A DNA stretch of 64,000 bases from contig NZ_AUFJ01000011.1 of the NCBI RefSeq assembly GCF_000426445.1, forward strand, positions 62,001 to 126,000, given 5' to 3'. The translations under genes and the position numbers were made by a program. Of the stretch, positions 8,954-19,158 are shown piece after piece. The notes below the pieces were generated by a model, which saw nothing but the letters and a program-made list of their open reading frames with translations, was not told where the DNA came from and ran no database searches. Positions within the stretch are counted from its first letter, which is position 1. Each line of letters starts with the position of its first letter. Source of the DNA: Brevibacterium album DSM 18261. Lineage in GTDB: Bacteria; Actinomycetota; Actinomycetes; Actinomycetales; Brevibacteriaceae.

Positions 8954-10396
8954 TCAGGGCAGGGCCGGCAGGGCCGGAAGGGACGGCAGATCGAGGCCGG
9001 CCATCTGCGCCACACAGCGGATGACCTGGCAGGAGTAGCCGAACTCGTTGTCGTACCAGACGTAGACGACGGCCCGGTCGCCGTCGGCGATCGTCGCCAG
9101 CCCGTCGACGATGCCGGCGCGCTTGGAGCCGACGAAGTCCGAGGACACGACCTCGGGCGAGGAGGTGTAGTCGATCTGGTTGCGCAGCGCCGAGTTGAGC
9201 GAGGTGTCGCGCAGGAAGGCGTTGAGCTCCTCGACCGTCGTGCCCTGCTCGAGGTTGAGGTTGAGCACCGCCATCGAGACGTTCGGGGTGGGCACGCGGA
9301 TGGCGTTGCCGGAGAGCTTGCCGGCGAGCTCGGGCAGGGCCTTCGCGACGGCCTTCGCCGCACCCGTCTCCGTGAGGACCATGTTGAGGCCGGCGGCGCG
9401 GCCGCGGCGGGAGCCCTTGTGGTAGTTGTCCACGAGGTTCTGGTCGTTGGTGAAGGAGTGCACCGTCTCCATGTGGCCGTTGCGGATGCCGAAGCGGTCG
9501 TTGATGACCTTGACGACCGGGGTGATGGCGTTGGTGGTGCACGAGGCCGCGGAGAGCACGGTGTCCTCGTCCGCGATGTCGTCGGAGTTGACCCCGAAGA
9601 CGATGTTCTTCACATCGCCCTTGCCGGGCGCGGTGAGGATGACCTTGGACGCCCCGGGGCAGGCGAGGTGCTTCGACAGGCCCTCGCGATCGCGCCACTT
9701 GCCGGTGTTGTCGATGACGATCGCATCGTCGATCCCGTGCGCCGTGTAGTCGACCTCGGAGGGGTCGTTCGAGTAGATGACCTTGATGAGGGTGCCGTTG
9801 GCGAGGATCGTCTCGTTCTCCTCGTCGACGACGATGGTGCCGTCGAACTTGCCGTGGATCGAGTCCCGGCGCAGGAGGGAGGCGCGCTTGACGATGTCGT
9901 CGGGACCGTTGCGGCGGACGACGACGGCGCGCAGGCGCAGGCCGGAGCCGCCGGCGCGGTCGATGAGGATGCGAGCGAGGAGGCGGCCGATGCGCCCGAA
10001 GCCGTAGAGGACGACATCGCGGGGCTCGTGCGAGCCGGAGCCGCCCGCGATCTCGGCGAGCTGCTCGGACAGCAGGGTCTCGAGCTCTCCGCCGGAGGTG
10101 CGCTGGGCCGCGGCGAGGCGGCCGAGGTCGATCGTGCTCGCGCGCAGGTCCATCCGGCTCAGCGCCTTCGCGATCGCCAGCGTCTCGCCCAGGTCGAGCT
10201 CCGCGCCGTCGAAGTGGCGGGCGTAGCGGTGGGCCTTGACGGTGCCGGTGACGGACTTGTTGAGCAGGCTCCGCCCGTAGACGGTGAGGAGAACGTCGTT
10301 CTCGCGGTAGAGCCGTCCCACCAGGGGGATGAGCTGCTCAGCGGCGTCCTGCTTGGCGGCCCACAGCTGGGCTTCGGCCTGGATCTGGTCGGTCAA
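8954..10396 (-). CDS. gap: glyceraldehyde-3-phosphate dehydrogenase, long type
   Basis: NAD(P)-dependent GAPDH oxidising glyceraldehyde-3-phosphate to 1,3-bisphosphoglycerate. It is 480 aa, about 140 longer than the standard enzyme, because of an N-terminal helical extension before the Rossmann motif LYGFGRIGRLLARIL (about residue 130); this layout is known from the actinobacterial second GAPDH (GapB-like). The catalytic cysteine lies in SAASCTTNAITPVVK, and VPTPNVSMAVLNL is conserved. I chose the TTG at 10396: it has GAAAGG 8 nt upstream, and the upstream GTG at 10435 lies against the -10 box and would not be transcribed. Co-transcribed with glpK. Whether it works in glycolysis or gluconeogenesis is not visible. 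Confidence 0.93.
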   Translation of the reverse strand: MTDQIQAEAQLWAAKQDAAEQLIPLVGRLYRENDVLLTVYGRSLLNKSVTGTVKAHRYARHFDGAELDLGETLAIAKALSRMDLRASTIDLGRLAAAQRTSGGELETLLSEQLAEIAGGSGSHEPRDVVLYGFGRIGRLLARILIDRAGGSGLRLRAVVVRRNGPDDIVKRASLLRRDSIHGKFDGTIVVDEENETILANGTLIKVIYSNDPSEVDYTAHGIDDAIVIDNTGKWRDREGLSKHLACPGASKVILTAPGKGDVKNIVFGVNSDDIADEDTVLSAASCTTNAITPVVKVINDRFGIRNGHMETVHSFTNDQNLVDNYHKGSRRGRAAGLNMVLTETGAAKAVAKALPELAGKLSGNAIRVPTPNVSMAVLNLNLEQGTTVEELNAFLRDTSLNSALRNQIDYTSSPEVVSSDFVGSKRAGIVDGLATIADGDRAVVYVWYDNEFGYSCQVIRCVAQMAGLDLPSLPALPALP

Positions 10397-10435
10397 GAGA
10401 CGGAACCTTTCACTTCGCTCACACGTGCACCGCAC

Positions 10436-10441
10436 AGTCTA
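10436..10441 (-). promoter_or_regulatory. -10 box for gap
   Basis: TAGACT on the minus strand, about 33 nt of leader before the TTG start of gap. It lies 14 nt after the yhjD stop codon and gives gap-glpK its own promoter. No good -35 is visible. Confidence 0.5.
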
Positions 10442-10455
10442 CGCGGTCGGCATCC

Positions 10456-11532
10456 TCACCGCCGCTGTGCCCTGCGATCCTGGAAGCGGTTGAAGCCCAG
10501 CAGGGTCGCGGCGATGAGGCCGGCTGCGGCGAGCAGCGCTCCCAGTGCCTCCCGGCCGCTGCCCGCCGCCGGCGGCGGGACGACGGTGCGGCCGTTCTCC
10601 TGGGCCTGGGCGACGGTGGCGAAGACCGGCCGGTCGTCCGCCGTCCCTATCCATGCGGCGACCATGAGGACGATCCGTGCGAAGACGTTCATCGACAGCA
10701 TGATCGCGATGACGGGGCCGAACAGGGCGGCGGTGGGGGAGCCGGAGAACACGCCGATGAGCAGGGTCGCCAGGCGCAGCAGGACGGTGAGCGCGAACGC
10801 CCCGAAGAGAGCTCCGAACGCCTTCGTGCGGAAGGGCACGCGCTCGGCCGGGAGGAGGGAGAAGATGAGCAGGAAGATGAGCCAGCACGCGCCGACCGTG
10901 ACGATGACGGGGACGACCAGGAGGACCGTGTCCATCCAGTCGGGCAGCTCGAGCCAGGCGACGATCTGACTGCGCAGGGAGGAGGAAAGGATGTTGAGGG
11001 CGACGGCCAGCACGACGCCCACCAGGATGCCCAGGAGGGCGACGGTGTTGTTGACGATCCGGGGGACGATCCCGTCCTGGTCCCTGAGCACCCCGTTTGT
11101 GTCGAGCTGGGAGCGGACGGCGTCCTTGAGGTTGCCGATGAAGTTCTGGGCGGTGTAGAGCGCGGTGACGACGGCGACGATGCTGGTCCCCCGCCAGCCG
11201 GTGAGGAAGGACTGCATGAGGGCCACAGCCTGCTCATCGCCTCCGTACTCGGCGATCTGCCCGCTCGCCACCTCCATGAGCTCCGGGCGCACGACGTCGA
11301 GGAAGAAGCCGAGCGCGGAGAGGGCGAACATGAGGGTGGGGACGAGCGCGAGGACGAGGAAGTACGTGATGGCGGCGGCGAACTGGTTGCCCAGCCGCTC
11401 GCCGTAGCGGGTCAGCGTCTGGCGTAGGTGGACCACCGCCGGCCGGCGCATGAGCTTCTGCGCCGTGCCCTGCCCGGCCTCGCGCCGGGAGCCTGTCAGT
11501 ATCCGCTCGCTCGTGTTCCCGGAGACAGTCAT
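10456..11532 (-). CDS. YihY/BrkB-family inner membrane protein (YhjD-like)
   Basis: A 358-aa polytopic membrane protein of the YihY/virulence factor BrkB family. The N-terminal part contains the family stretch YGERLGNQFAAAITYFLVLA followed by five more hydrophobic segments, and the C-terminus is a short basic cytoplasmic tail. The molecular role of the family is unsettled (YhjD has been linked to lipid or LPS transport in enterobacteria), so none is assigned. The ATG at 11532 lies 6 nt after a TAGGAT -10 box that overlaps the divergent dedA promoter, suggesting a leaderless mRNA. Confidence 0.85.
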   Translation of the reverse strand: MTVSGNTSERILTGSRREAGQGTAQKLMRRPAVVHLRQTLTRYGERLGNQFAAAITYFLVLALVPTLMFALSALGFFLDVVRPELMEVASGQIAEYGGDEQAVALMQSFLTGWRGTSIVAVVTALYTAQNFIGNLKDAVRSQLDTNGVLRDQDGIVPRIVNNTVALLGILVGVVLAVALNILSSSLRSQIVAWLELPDWMDTVLLVVPVIVTVGACWLIFLLIFSLLPAERVPFRTKAFGALFGAFALTVLLRLATLLIGVFSGSPTAALFGPVIAIMLSMNVFARIVLMVAAWIGTADDRPVFATVAQAQENGRTVVPPPAAGSGREALGALLAAAGLIAATLLGFNRFQDRRAQRR

Positions 11533-11538
11533 ACGGGC

Positions 11539-11548
11539 ATCCTATGCT
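11539..11548. promoter_or_regulatory. overlapping divergent -10 boxes, yhjD / dedA
   Basis: On the minus strand TAGGAT (11544-11539) lies 6 nt before the yhjD ATG; on the plus strand TATGCT (11543-11548) lies 7 nt before the dedA ATG at 11556. They share the central TA, so RNA polymerase can occupy only one direction at a time, and both mRNAs would be leaderless. Confidence 0.6.
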
Positions 11549-11555
11549 TGCACCC

Positions 11556-12200
11556 ATGACTCTCACACAGCGCTTCGCCGATTGGGTCGTCTCCGTCATG
11601 GACGCCCTCGGTGCGCCCGGCGTGGGCCTTCTCGTCGCCCTCGAGAGCCTGTTCCCGCCGATCCCCAGCGAGCTGATCCTGCCGCTGGCAGGCTTCACCG
11701 CGAGCCTCGGGGAGATGAGCCTCGTCTCGGCGATCGCCTGGGCGACCATCGGCTCCGTCTCCGGTGCGCTCGCGCTGTACTGGGTGGGCAGGGCCTTCGG
11801 CCACGAGCGGATCGCGCGCTGGGCGGCGAAGCTCCCGCTCGTCGATCCGGCGGACGTGGCCCGGACGATCGCCTGGTTCGGCCGGCACGGCCGGAAGGCG
11901 GTCTTCTTCGGCCGGATGATCCCGATCTTCCGTTCGCTCATCTCGATCCCCGCCGGGATCGAGCGGATGAGCCAGAGCTGGTTCCTGCTGCTGACGATGG
12001 CCGGTTCGCTCATCTGGAACACGGCCTTCGTGCTCGGCGGCTTCTGGGTGGGGGAGAACTACCATCTCCTCGAGCGCTGGGCCGGTTGGTTCCAGAAGGC
12101 GGTCATCGTCGTCGTCGCGGCCGCGATCGTGTGGTGGATCGTCAGCCGCGTGCGCAGGAACCGACTCCGCCGCTCGGCGGAGGCGGGCGAGCCTGCCTAG
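11556..12200 (+). CDS. DedA-family membrane protein
   Basis: A 214-aa integral membrane protein of the DedA/SNARE-associated family. It has the amphipathic signature ESLFPPIPSELILPLAGF near the N-terminus and the GRMIPIFRSLISIPAG segment in the middle (family pattern with conserved Arg), followed by C-terminal helices. DedA proteins are membrane transporters/flippases needed for envelope homeostasis, and some act on undecaprenyl phosphate; the exact role here is inferred. I place the start at ATG 11556 because the earlier in-frame ATG at 11544 is inside the -10 box. The stop overlaps that of the convergent downstream gene (shared CTAG). Confidence 0.88.
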   Translation: MTLTQRFADWVVSVMDALGAPGVGLLVALESLFPPIPSELILPLAGFTASLGEMSLVSAIAWATIGSVSGALALYWVGRAFGHERIARWAAKLPLVDPADVARTIAWFGRHGRKAVFFGRMIPIFRSLISIPAGIERMSQSWFLLLTMAGSLIWNTAFVLGGFWVGENYHLLERWAGWFQKAVIVVVAAAIVWWIVSRVRRNRLRRSAEAGEPA

Positions 12201-13267
12201 CCCCTGGCCCACGCCTCGGCGGTGTGCGCGGGCTCCACGACCTCCCCCGCCGGCGGCGGGCCGGGAGGAGTCCCCTCGCCGAACGGCGCGTCCTCGGCCA
12301 GCGCCTCCCGGCCGTGCGGCGAGAGCCAGCCGGAGAGGTCGGGGCCCACGGGTACGATCTGCGTGGGATTGATGTCCTCGTGGACGATGAAGTAGTGCTG
12401 CTTGATCTGGACGAAGTCCACGGTGTCGCCGAACCCCGGGGTCTGGAACAGATCGCGTGCGTAGCCCCACAGCGCCGGGAACTCGGTGAGCCGGTTCCTG
12501 CTGCACTTGAAGTGCGAGAAGTAGACGGGATCGAAGCGCACGAGGGTCGTGAAGAGGCGGACATCGGCCTCCATGATCCGGTCGCCCATGAGGAAGCGGC
12601 GGGTGCGCAGGCGCTCCTCGACGATGTCGAGCGCGGCGAACAGCCGCGCATGCGCCTGCTCGTAGGCGGTCTGGTCCCCGGCGAAGCCGCAGCGGTACAC
12701 CCCGTTGTTGATCTCGGTGTAGATCATCCGCATGAGCGGATCCATCTCCTCGGCCAGTGCGGCCGGATACAGGTCCGGTGCGCCCTCGCGGTGGAAGCGC
12801 CGCCACTGCGAGGAGAAGTCGAGTGTGATCTGCGGGAAGTCGTTCGTGACGACCTCCCCGCTGGGCACATCGACGATCGCGGGCACCGTGATGCCGCGGG
12901 GATAGTCCGGGAAGCGGGCGAGGAAGGCCCGCTGCAGGCGCTCGATGCCGAGGACGGGATCGACGCCGCCGGGGTCCAGGTCGAAGGTCCACGAACGGGC
13001 GTCGTGAGTGGGTCCGGGCATGCCCAGCGAGATCGCGTCCTCGAGGCCCAGCAGCCTGCGCACGATCACGGTCCGGTTGGCCCAGGGGCACGCCCGTGCC
13101 GCGACGAGCCGGTAGCGGTCGGCCTCGACGGGCCAGCGGGCGTCGGCGTCGTCGAGGATCCGGTCCTCGATGTAGCGGGTGTCGCGGGTGAACTCCTCGC
13201 CCTGCGTCACATAGCTGCCGCGGGTGGAATGGGTCTCGTCCGCGCCGGGTTGCGATTCCGTGCTCAT
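12197..13267 (-). CDS. Ecm4/YqjG-type glutathionyl-hydroquinone reductase-like protein
   Basis: A 356-aa glutathione-S-transferase-fold protein of the Xi class (Ecm4/YqjG/PcpF). The catalytic cysteine is in [17 protein letters not shown] near residue 60; [20 protein letters not shown] is the thiol-binding segment, and the C-terminal helical domain contains [20 protein letters not shown] and [13 protein letters not shown]. In other bacteria these enzymes reduce glutathionylated hydroquinones. Actinobacteria generally use mycothiol, so mycothiol may be the natural partner (inference). Its ATG overlaps the stop of the upstream acyl-CoA ligase (ATGA), so the two are coupled. Confidence 0.88.
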   Translation of the reverse strand: MSTESQPGADETHSTRGSYVTQGEEFTRDTRYIEDRILDDADARWPVEADRYRLVAARACPWANRTVIVRRLLGLEDAISLGMPGPTHDARSWTFDLDPGGVDPVLGIERLQRAFLARFPDYPRGITVPAIVDVPSGEVVTNDFPQITLDFSSQWRRFHREGAPDLYPAALAEEMDPLMRMIYTEINNGVYRCGFAGDQTAYEQAHARLFAALDIVEERLRTRRFLMGDRIMEADVRLFTTLVRFDPVYFSHFKCSRNRLTEFPALWGYARDLFQTPGFGDTVDFVQIKQHYFIVHEDINPTQIVPVGPDLSGWLSPHGREALAEDAPFGEGTPPGPPPAGEVVEPAHTAEAWARG

Positions 13268-15090
13268 GCGTACATCTCCTCGATCTCGTCCGCGAAGTCC
13301 TTCACCACGAGGTGGCGCTTGACCGACTGCTTGGCCGACAGGTAGCCGTTGGCCTCCGTGAGCTCGGCGGGCACGATCCGGAACTTCCTGATCGACTCCG
13401 CGCGGGAGACCTTCTCATTGGTCCGCTCGACGGCCTTCTCTACCGCCTCGCGGACCTGCGGATGAGCGGCGGCCTCGGCGAGCGCCATGTCCGCGCGGAG
13501 GCCGTGGTTCTCGAGCCAGCCCGGCAGCATCTCCGGGTCGAGGAAGACGAGCGCGGCGATGAAGTTGCGGTTGTCGCCCACGACGAGAGGCTGACCGATG
13601 ACGGGATGCCTGCGCAGCTCGTCCTCGAGCGGGGCCGGGGCCACGTTCTTGCCCGAGGAGGTGACGATGAGCTCCTTCCTCCGGCCGGTGATCGAGAGGA
13701 AGCCCTCGGAGTCGATCTCGCCGAGGTCGCCGGTGCGCAGCCACTCACCGGCGAAGGTTTCCGCGGTCGCCTCCTCGTTCTTCCAGTAGCCGTCGAAGAC
13801 GCAGACGCCGCGGGCGAGCACCTCGCCGTCGGGGGCGACCGCGACCGCGCAGCCGGGCAGGGGCTTGCCGACGGTCCCGAGCTTGGGGTTGCCGGGGACG
13901 TTGACCGTCACCGGCGCCGTCGTCTCCGTCAGCCCGTAGCCTTCGATGATCGTCAGCCCGATGCCGCGGTAGAAGTGGCCCAGGTGCTCGCCGAGCGGCC
14001 CGCCGCCGGACACCGAGTACTCGAGCTCCCCGCCCATGACCGCGCGCAGCTTCCCGTAGACGAGCCTGTCGAACAGCGCGTGCCGGGCGCGGAGGGCCAG
14101 GGAGGGGCCTGCCGCGGTGTCGAGCGCCCGGGAGTACGCGACGGCCGTGGCCTGGGCGGCGGCGAAGATCTTCCCCTTGCCGCCGGCCTCGGCCTTGGCC
14201 CGTGCGGAGTTGAAGACCTTCTCGAACACGCGCGGGACGCCGAGGATGTAGGTGGGGCGGACCTCTGCGAAGGTGTCGGTGAGACGGCCCAGATCCGCGG
14301 TGTGGGCGAGCACGCTGCCGGAGTTGAGCGCGAACACCTGGACGAAGCGGGCGAAGACATGGGCCAGGGGGAGGAACAGGAGGCAGCGCGAGCCGGGCCC
14401 GACCACCTCGGAGACCTGGATCGCGGCGGCCGCGGCGATCTGCACGAAGTTCCCGTGGGTGAGGCGGCAGCCCTTCGACCGGCCGGTGGTGCCCGAGGTG
14501 TAGATGAGCGAGGCGAGCGTCTCCGGTCCCGCAGCGCTCCTGCGGGCCTCGAGCTCCTCGTCCGTGACATCGGCACCGAGCGCGCGGAGCTCGTCGAGGC
14601 CGGAGTCCCCGAACACCCACACCGGCACCGTGCCCGCCTCGATCCCGGCCGCGGCGGCGGCCTCACGGGCCCGGTCCGCATGGTCCTCGGTGTGGACGAG
14701 GGCGAAGCCGACCTCGGCGTCCGTGATTATCCAGCTGAGCTGGTCCTTCGAGGAGGAGTCGTAGAAGGGGACCGTGACGCCCCCGGCGAACCAGATCGCG
14801 TAGTCGCACAGCGTCCACTCGTAGGAGGTCGCGCCGAAGAGGGCGACGCGGCCGCCGGCCTCGAGCCCCGCGGCCAGGAGGCCCTTGGCCAGGGCGGAGG
14901 CCTCGGCGAGGAACTCCCCGCCGCTCACCTCGACCCATGCCCCGTCCCCGGCGGGCCGGAGCATGAGGGCGGCGCCGGGGTCCAGGGAGATCCGTTCGAG
15001 CAGGGCGTCGGTGAGGCTGGCTCCGCGCCGGAGGTCGAGTCCGGCATCGGGAGTGAGCGTCTGCGTCATCGTGGGTGCGGGGGCGTCCAT
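13264..15090 (-). CDS. long-chain fatty acyl-CoA ligase (AMP-forming)
   Basis: A 608-aa ANL-superfamily enzyme similar to FadD15-type ligases, making acyl-CoA from long-chain fatty acids. Motifs: ATP loop [15 protein letters not shown] near residue 195, [14 protein letters not shown] near 380, [19 protein letters not shown] near 450 and [13 protein letters not shown]. The ATG at 15090 has GGAGAG 7 nt upstream. The same frame stays open far upstream antisense to leuS, but without a usable start. It is divergent from leuS and coupled at its 3' end to the Ecm4-type reductase. The likely role is fatty acid activation for degradation or lipid synthesis. Confidence 0.92.
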   Translation of the reverse strand: MDAPAPTMTQTLTPDAGLDLRRGASLTDALLERISLDPGAALMLRPAGDGAWVEVSGGEFLAEASALAKGLLAAGLEAGGRVALFGATSYEWTLCDYAIWFAGGVTVPFYDSSSKDQLSWIITDAEVGFALVHTEDHADRAREAAAAAGIEAGTVPVWVFGDSGLDELRALGADVTDEELEARRSAAGPETLASLIYTSGTTGRSKGCRLTHGNFVQIAAAAAIQVSEVVGPGSRCLLFLPLAHVFARFVQVFALNSGSVLAHTADLGRLTDTFAEVRPTYILGVPRVFEKVFNSARAKAEAGGKGKIFAAAQATAVAYSRALDTAAGPSLALRARHALFDRLVYGKLRAVMGGELEYSVSGGGPLGEHLGHFYRGIGLTIIEGYGLTETTAPVTVNVPGNPKLGTVGKPLPGCAVAVAPDGEVLARGVCVFDGYWKNEEATAETFAGEWLRTGDLGEIDSEGFLSITGRRKELIVTSSGKNVAPAPLEDELRRHPVIGQPLVVGDNRNFIAALVFLDPEMLPGWLENHGLRADMALAEAAAHPQVREAVEKAVERTNEKVSRAESIRKFRIVPAELTEANGYLSAKQSVKRHLVVKDFADEIEEMYA

Positions 15091-15158
15091 GCTGTCTCTC
15101 CTTCGAAACCGCCTCGTCCGCCGGGCGGGAGCGGCAGGCTGGTGTGGGCTCTGACACG

Positions 15159-15164
15159 ATCCTA
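15159..15164 (-). promoter_or_regulatory. -10 box for the acyl-CoA ligase gene
   Basis: Minus-strand TAGGAT about 68 nt upstream of the ATG at 15090. It lies in the 192-bp divergent gap shared with leuS. No clear -35. Confidence 0.45.
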
Positions 15165-15218
15165 CTGGGCCGTAGGGCCGGCGGCGAAACCCGCCGGTCG
15201 CGGCGATGGGCTCGGGTT

Positions 15219-15224
15219 TAGTAT
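15219..15224 (+). promoter_or_regulatory. -10 box for leuS
   Basis: TAGTAT about 58 nt upstream of the leuS start at 15283, giving a ~50-nt leader. I see no T-box or leader-peptide features in it. Confidence 0.45.
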
Positions 15225-15282
15225 TGGGGGATTGCCCGCCCCGCGAGGGCCCGCCCACACCGTCGAAAGGATGCGCACCTCC

Positions 15283-18162
15283 ATGAGCGCCACACCCGAT
15301 CAGCCCGGCTCCTCCGGCCACAGGTACGATGCCGCGCTCGCGGGCCGGATCGAGGAGAAGTGGCAGCGCGTCTGGCACGAGCAGCAGACCTTCGCCGCCC
15401 CCAATCCCGCGGGCGATCTCGCCGAGGTTCCCAGCGGCGTGCGCGCCGCCGGCCGTGAGCACGTCTACCTCATGGACATGTTCCCCTACCCCTCGGGCAG
15501 GGGCCTGCACGTGGGCCACCCGCTCGGCTACCTGGCCACGGACGTGTACGCCCGCTACCAGCGCATGCAGGGGCGCAACGTCATGCACGCGCTCGGCTAC
15601 GACTCCTTCGGCCTGCCGGCCGAGCAGTACGCCGTCCAGACCGGACAGCACCCGCGGGTGACGACGGAGGAGAACATCGCGAACATGCGCAGGCAGCTGA
15701 GCCGCCTGGGCCTGGGGCACGACGAGAACCGCACGTTCTCCACGACGGACCCCGAGTTCGTCAAGTGGACCCAGTGGATCTTCCTGCAGATCTTCGACAG
15801 CTGGTACGACCCGGAGGCCGCCGGCGGCCGCGGCGCCGCGCGCCCCGTCTCCGAGCTCGTCGCCCAGTTCGAGGCCGGTCGCGAGACGGGGACCGGGCGC
15901 GCCTGGGGCGAGCTGAGCGCGGCCGAGCGCGAGGAGGTCCTCCAGCGCCACCGGCTCGCGTACGTCTCGAAGTCCCCGGTGAACTGGTGTCCCGGCCTCG
16001 GCACGGTGCTGGCGAACGAGGAGGTGACGCCGGAGGGCCGCTCCGAGCGCGGCAACTTCCCCGTCTACACGCGCGAGCTCAAGCAGTGGAACATGCGCAT
16101 CACGGCGTATGCGGACCGGCTGGCCGACGACCTCGACCACGTCGAGTGGCCCGAGGCGGTCAAGCAGATGCAGCGCAACTGGATCGGCCGCTCCACGGGT
16201 GCGCACATCACCTTCGGGATCGAGGGCGGCGAGCACACCGTCACGGTCTACACGACGCGCGCGGACACGATCTTCGGGACCACGTACCTCGTGCTCTCGC
16301 CCGAGCACCCGCTGGTCGAGGCGCTCACGGCCGAGTCCTGGAGCGATTCCGTGCCCGCGCACTGGCGCGGCGGTGCGGACACGCCCGGCGAGGCCGTCGC
16401 CGCCTACCGGGCCGCGGCCGCCGCCAAGACCCCGGCCGAGCGGCAGGAGGACCGCAACAAGACCGGCGTCTTCACCGGCTCCTATGCCGCGAACCCCGCG
16501 ACGGGAGAGTCCCTGCCGGTGTTCGTCGCCGACTACGTGCTCATGGGCTACGGCACCGGTGCGGTCATGGGCGTGCCGGGTGAGGACTCGCGCGACTGGG
16601 ACTTCGCGAAGGCCTACGGGCTGCCCTATGTCCGCACCGTCCAGCCGCCGGCCGACCACGACGAGGACGCCGTCTACACGGGCGAGGGCGCGAAGATCAA
16701 CTCCGCCAATGCGGAGATCGACCTGGACGGCATGGAGGTGGCCGAGGCCACCGCGGCGATGCTCGCGTGGCTCGAGGCGCGGGGCGTGGCCGAGGCGACC
16801 GTCCAGTACCGCCTGCGCGACTGGCTGTTCTCCCGCCAGCGCTACTGGGGCGAGCCCTTCCCCATCGTCTACGACGAGCACGGCACACCGCACGCGCTGC
16901 CGGAGTCGCAGCTGCCGGTGGACCTGCCCGAGGTGAGCGACTTCTCGCCGCGGACCTTCGACGCGAACGACGTCACGAGCGAGCCGGAGCCGCCGCTGGG
17001 CCGCAACGAGGACTGGGTGCGGGTCACCCTCGACCTCGGCGACGGCCCCCGCGAGTACACGCGGGAGACGAACACGATGCCCAACTGGGCGGGCTCCTCC
17101 TGGTACCAGCTGCGCTATGCGGATCCGCACAATGCGGAGGCGCCGGTCGGGGCGGAGAACGAGGCGTACTGGCTCGGGCCCACGGAGGCCAAGGCCTCGG
17201 GCGGTGCGGACCTGTACGTGGGCGGCGTCGAGCACGCCGTCCTGCATCTCCTCTACGCCCGCTTCTGGCACAAGGTCCTCTACGACCTGGGCCATGTCTC
17301 CAGCTTCGAGCCCTTCCACCGGCTCATCAATCAGGGCTACGTCCAGGCCTACGCCTTCACGGACTCCCGCGGCGCCTATGTGCCGGCGGAGGAGGTCGAG
17401 GAGCGCGTGGACGCGGCGGGGAACTCCACGTGGTGGCACGGCGAGGCGGAGGTCGCCCGCGAGTACGGCAAGATGGGCAAGTCCCTGAAGAACATGGTCA
17501 CCCCGGACCAGATGTACGAGGAGTTCGGGGCGGACACCTTCCGCGTGTACGAGATGTCGATGGGGCCCATCGAGGTCTCGCGGGCCTGGGAGACGCGCGC
17601 GGTCGTGGGCGCCCAGCGCTTCCTGCAGCGCGTGTGGCGGCTCGTGGTCGACGAGGGCACGGGGCACCTCACCGTCACGGACGAGGCCGCGGACCGGGAG
17701 ACGCTGCGCGTCCTGCACCGCACGATCGCCGGTGTGCGCGAGGACATGGACCACTTCCGGTTCAACACCGTCGTCGCGAAGCTCATCGAGCTCACCAACC
17801 ACCTCACGAAGTCCGGCACGTCCCCGCGCGAGGTCATCGAGCCGCTCGCCGTCATGCTCTCCCCGCTGGCACCGCACCTGGCCGAGGAGATCTGGGAGCG
17901 CCTCGGGCACGCCGAGACCATCACGTACGCGCCCTTCCCCGAGGCGGATCCCGCGCACCTCGTCGCGGAGACCGTCACGGCGGTCGTCCAGGTCAAGGGG
18001 AAGGTGCGTGCGCGGCTCGAGGTCGATCCCGCCATCGGCGCCGATGAGCTCGAACGGCTGGCGCTCGAGGCGCCGGGCGCGCAGCGGGCGCTGAACGGGG
18101 CCGGAGTGCGCAAGGTGATCGTGCGCGCGCCCAAGCTCGTGAACATCGTCCCGGACGCCTGA
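15283..18162 (+). CDS. leuS: leucyl-tRNA synthetase
   Basis: Class I aminoacyl-tRNA synthetase charging tRNA-Leu, 959 aa. The HIGH motif appears as HVGHPLGY near residue 76 after [11 protein letters not shown], the zinc/CP1 editing region follows with [15 protein letters not shown], and the KMSKS motif is [10 protein letters not shown] near 730. The frame is open upstream to 13312 but conserved sequence begins at [18 protein letters not shown], so I use ATG 15283 (AAGGA ~11 nt upstream); ATG 15271 is the alternative but abuts that box. Confidence 0.97.
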   Translation: MSATPDQPGSSGHRYDAALAGRIEEKWQRVWHEQQTFAAPNPAGDLAEVPSGVRAAGREHVYLMDMFPYPSGRGLHVGHPLGYLATDVYARYQRMQGRNVMHALGYDSFGLPAEQYAVQTGQHPRVTTEENIANMRRQLSRLGLGHDENRTFSTTDPEFVKWTQWIFLQIFDSWYDPEAAGGRGAARPVSELVAQFEAGRETGTGRAWGELSAAEREEVLQRHRLAYVSKSPVNWCPGLGTVLANEEVTPEGRSERGNFPVYTRELKQWNMRITAYADRLADDLDHVEWPEAVKQMQRNWIGRSTGAHITFGIEGGEHTVTVYTTRADTIFGTTYLVLSPEHPLVEALTAESWSDSVPAHWRGGADTPGEAVAAYRAAAAAKTPAERQEDRNKTGVFTGSYAANPATGESLPVFVADYVLMGYGTGAVMGVPGEDSRDWDFAKAYGLPYVRTVQPPADHDEDAVYTGEGAKINSANAEIDLDGMEVAEATAAMLAWLEARGVAEATVQYRLRDWLFSRQRYWGEPFPIVYDEHGTPHALPESQLPVDLPEVSDFSPRTFDANDVTSEPEPPLGRNEDWVRVTLDLGDGPREYTRETNTMPNWAGSSWYQLRYADPHNAEAPVGAENEAYWLGPTEAKASGGADLYVGGVEHAVLHLLYARFWHKVLYDLGHVSSFEPFHRLINQGYVQAYAFTDSRGAYVPAEEVEERVDAAGNSTWWHGEAEVAREYGKMGKSLKNMVTPDQMYEEFGADTFRVYEMSMGPIEVSRAWETRAVVGAQRFLQRVWRLVVDEGTGHLTVTDEAADRETLRVLHRTIAGVREDMDHFRFNTVVAKLIELTNHLTKSGTSPREVIEPLAVMLSPLAPHLAEEIWERLGHAETITYAPFPEADPAHLVAETVTAVVQVKGKVRARLEVDPAIGADELERLALEAPGAQRALNGAGVRKVIVRAPKLVNIVPDA

Positions 18163-18168
18163 GCGCGG

Positions 18169-18186
18169 CGGCGCGGGCTCGCGCCG
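18169..18186 (+). terminator. weak hairpin after leuS
   Basis: CGGCGCG-ggct-CGCGCCG, a 7-bp GC-only stem 7 nt after the leuS stop codon, without a T-tract. It may be a weak terminator or simply GC-rich sequence. Confidence 0.3.
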
Positions 18187-18222
18187 GAGGCCTGTGTCAC
18201 CTGGCCGCAACATGCCGGAGCG

Positions 18223-18228
18223 TAGGCT
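18223..18228 (+). promoter_or_regulatory. -10 box for nadE, leaderless type
   Basis: TAGGCT followed by 6 nt and the nadE ATG at 18235; there is no Shine-Dalgarno sequence in that gap. Confidence 0.55.
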
Positions 18229-18234
18229 GAAGGC

Positions 18235-19122
18235 ATGAGCGAAACCCCCTTCTCCCTCCCCGAGAGCCTCGCCGCCGTCCGCGCCGCACTGGGAGTGCGG
18301 TCCTCGATCGACCCGACCGCAGAGATCGAGCGCAGGACGGCCTTCCTCGCCGAGTACTGCCGGCGCGCGGGGGCGCGGGGCTTCGTCCTCGGCATCTCGG
18401 GCGGCCAGGACTCGAGCCTCGCGGGCAGGCTGTGCCAGCTCGCGGCGGAGCGGATGCGTGCGGCGGGGGAGGACGCGGTGTTCATCGCGGTCCGGCTGCC
18501 GTACGGCGAGCAGGCGGATGCCGCCGATGCGCGCCTCGCGCTCGAGTTCATCGGTCCCGACGAGACGGTCGACTTCGACGTGCGCCCGGCGGTCGACGCC
18601 CTCGTCGCGACGCACGACGCCGTGACCGGCGGCGGTGCGAGCGGAGCGGGCCTGCCGGACTTCCACCGCGGCAATGTCAAGGCCCGCATGCGCATGATCG
18701 CGCAGTACGCGATCGCCGGCGACCGGGGCTGTCTCGTGGTGGGCACAGACCACGCGGCCGAGGCCGTGACCGGCTTCTTCACGAAGTTCGGCGACGGCGG
18801 GGCGGACCTCGTGCCGCTGGCCGGTCTCACGAAGGGGCAGGGCGCGGCCCTCCTCGCCGAGCTGGGAGCGCCGAGCCGGCTGTGGGAGAAGGCGCCGACC
18901 GCCGATCTCCTCGACGAGGAGCCGGGGCAGACGGACGAGTCCTCGCTGGGGCTCGCCTACCGGGAGATCGACGCCCTGCTCACGGGCGAGGCTCTGCCCG
19001 CGGGAGGGGCGGATCAGGCGGGAGCGAGCGAGGAGGCGGCCGAGCGCCTCGTGCGCCGCTACCGCACGACGGAGCACAAGCGGCGCACGCCCCCGGGCCC
19101 CGACGACGCCTGGTGGCGCTGA
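18235..19122 (+). CDS. nadE: ammonia-dependent NAD+ synthetase
   Basis: Converts deamido-NAD+ to NAD+ with ATP and ammonia, the last step of NAD biosynthesis. At 295 aa it has only the synthetase domain and lacks the N-terminal glutaminase domain of the long form. The PP-loop [15 protein letters not shown] lies near residue 53, [15 protein letters not shown] near 140, and [20 protein letters not shown] near 180. The start lies 6 nt after a TAGGCT -10 box, suggesting a leaderless mRNA. It is monocistronic between leuS and the convergent crcB gene. Confidence 0.95.
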   Translation: MSETPFSLPESLAAVRAALGVRSSIDPTAEIERRTAFLAEYCRRAGARGFVLGISGGQDSSLAGRLCQLAAERMRAAGEDAVFIAVRLPYGEQADAADARLALEFIGPDETVDFDVRPAVDALVATHDAVTGGGASGAGLPDFHRGNVKARMRMIAQYAIAGDRGCLVVGTDHAAEAVTGFFTKFGDGGADLVPLAGLTKGQGAALLAELGAPSRLWEKAPTADLLDEEPGQTDESSLGLAYREIDALLTGEALPAGGADQAGASEEAAERLVRRYRTTEHKRRTPPGPDDAWWR

Positions 19123-19158
19123 ACCGGCGCCGGGCTCAGGGTGCTCCGTCCAGGGCCC

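Noticed and set aside
10397..10435. GTG 10435 as the gap start
   Set aside because: It abuts the -10 box TAGACT and would lie upstream of the transcript; TTG 10396 has the ribosome-binding site.
11544..11555. ATG 11544 as the dedA start
   Set aside because: This ATG is part of the -10 box TATGCT; ATG 11556 is at the predicted transcription start.
13312..15282. N-terminal extension of LeuS of about 650 residues
   Set aside because: Conserved LeuS sequence begins at 15283 with a promoter at 15219; the extension is antisense to the acyl-CoA ligase.
13264..19077. A 1,937-codon open frame on the minus strand covering the acyl-CoA ligase and all of the leuS region
   Set aside because: Only the part up to 15090 encodes a recognisable protein. 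The rest is antisense to leuS and nadE; long open antisense frames are expected at this GC content.
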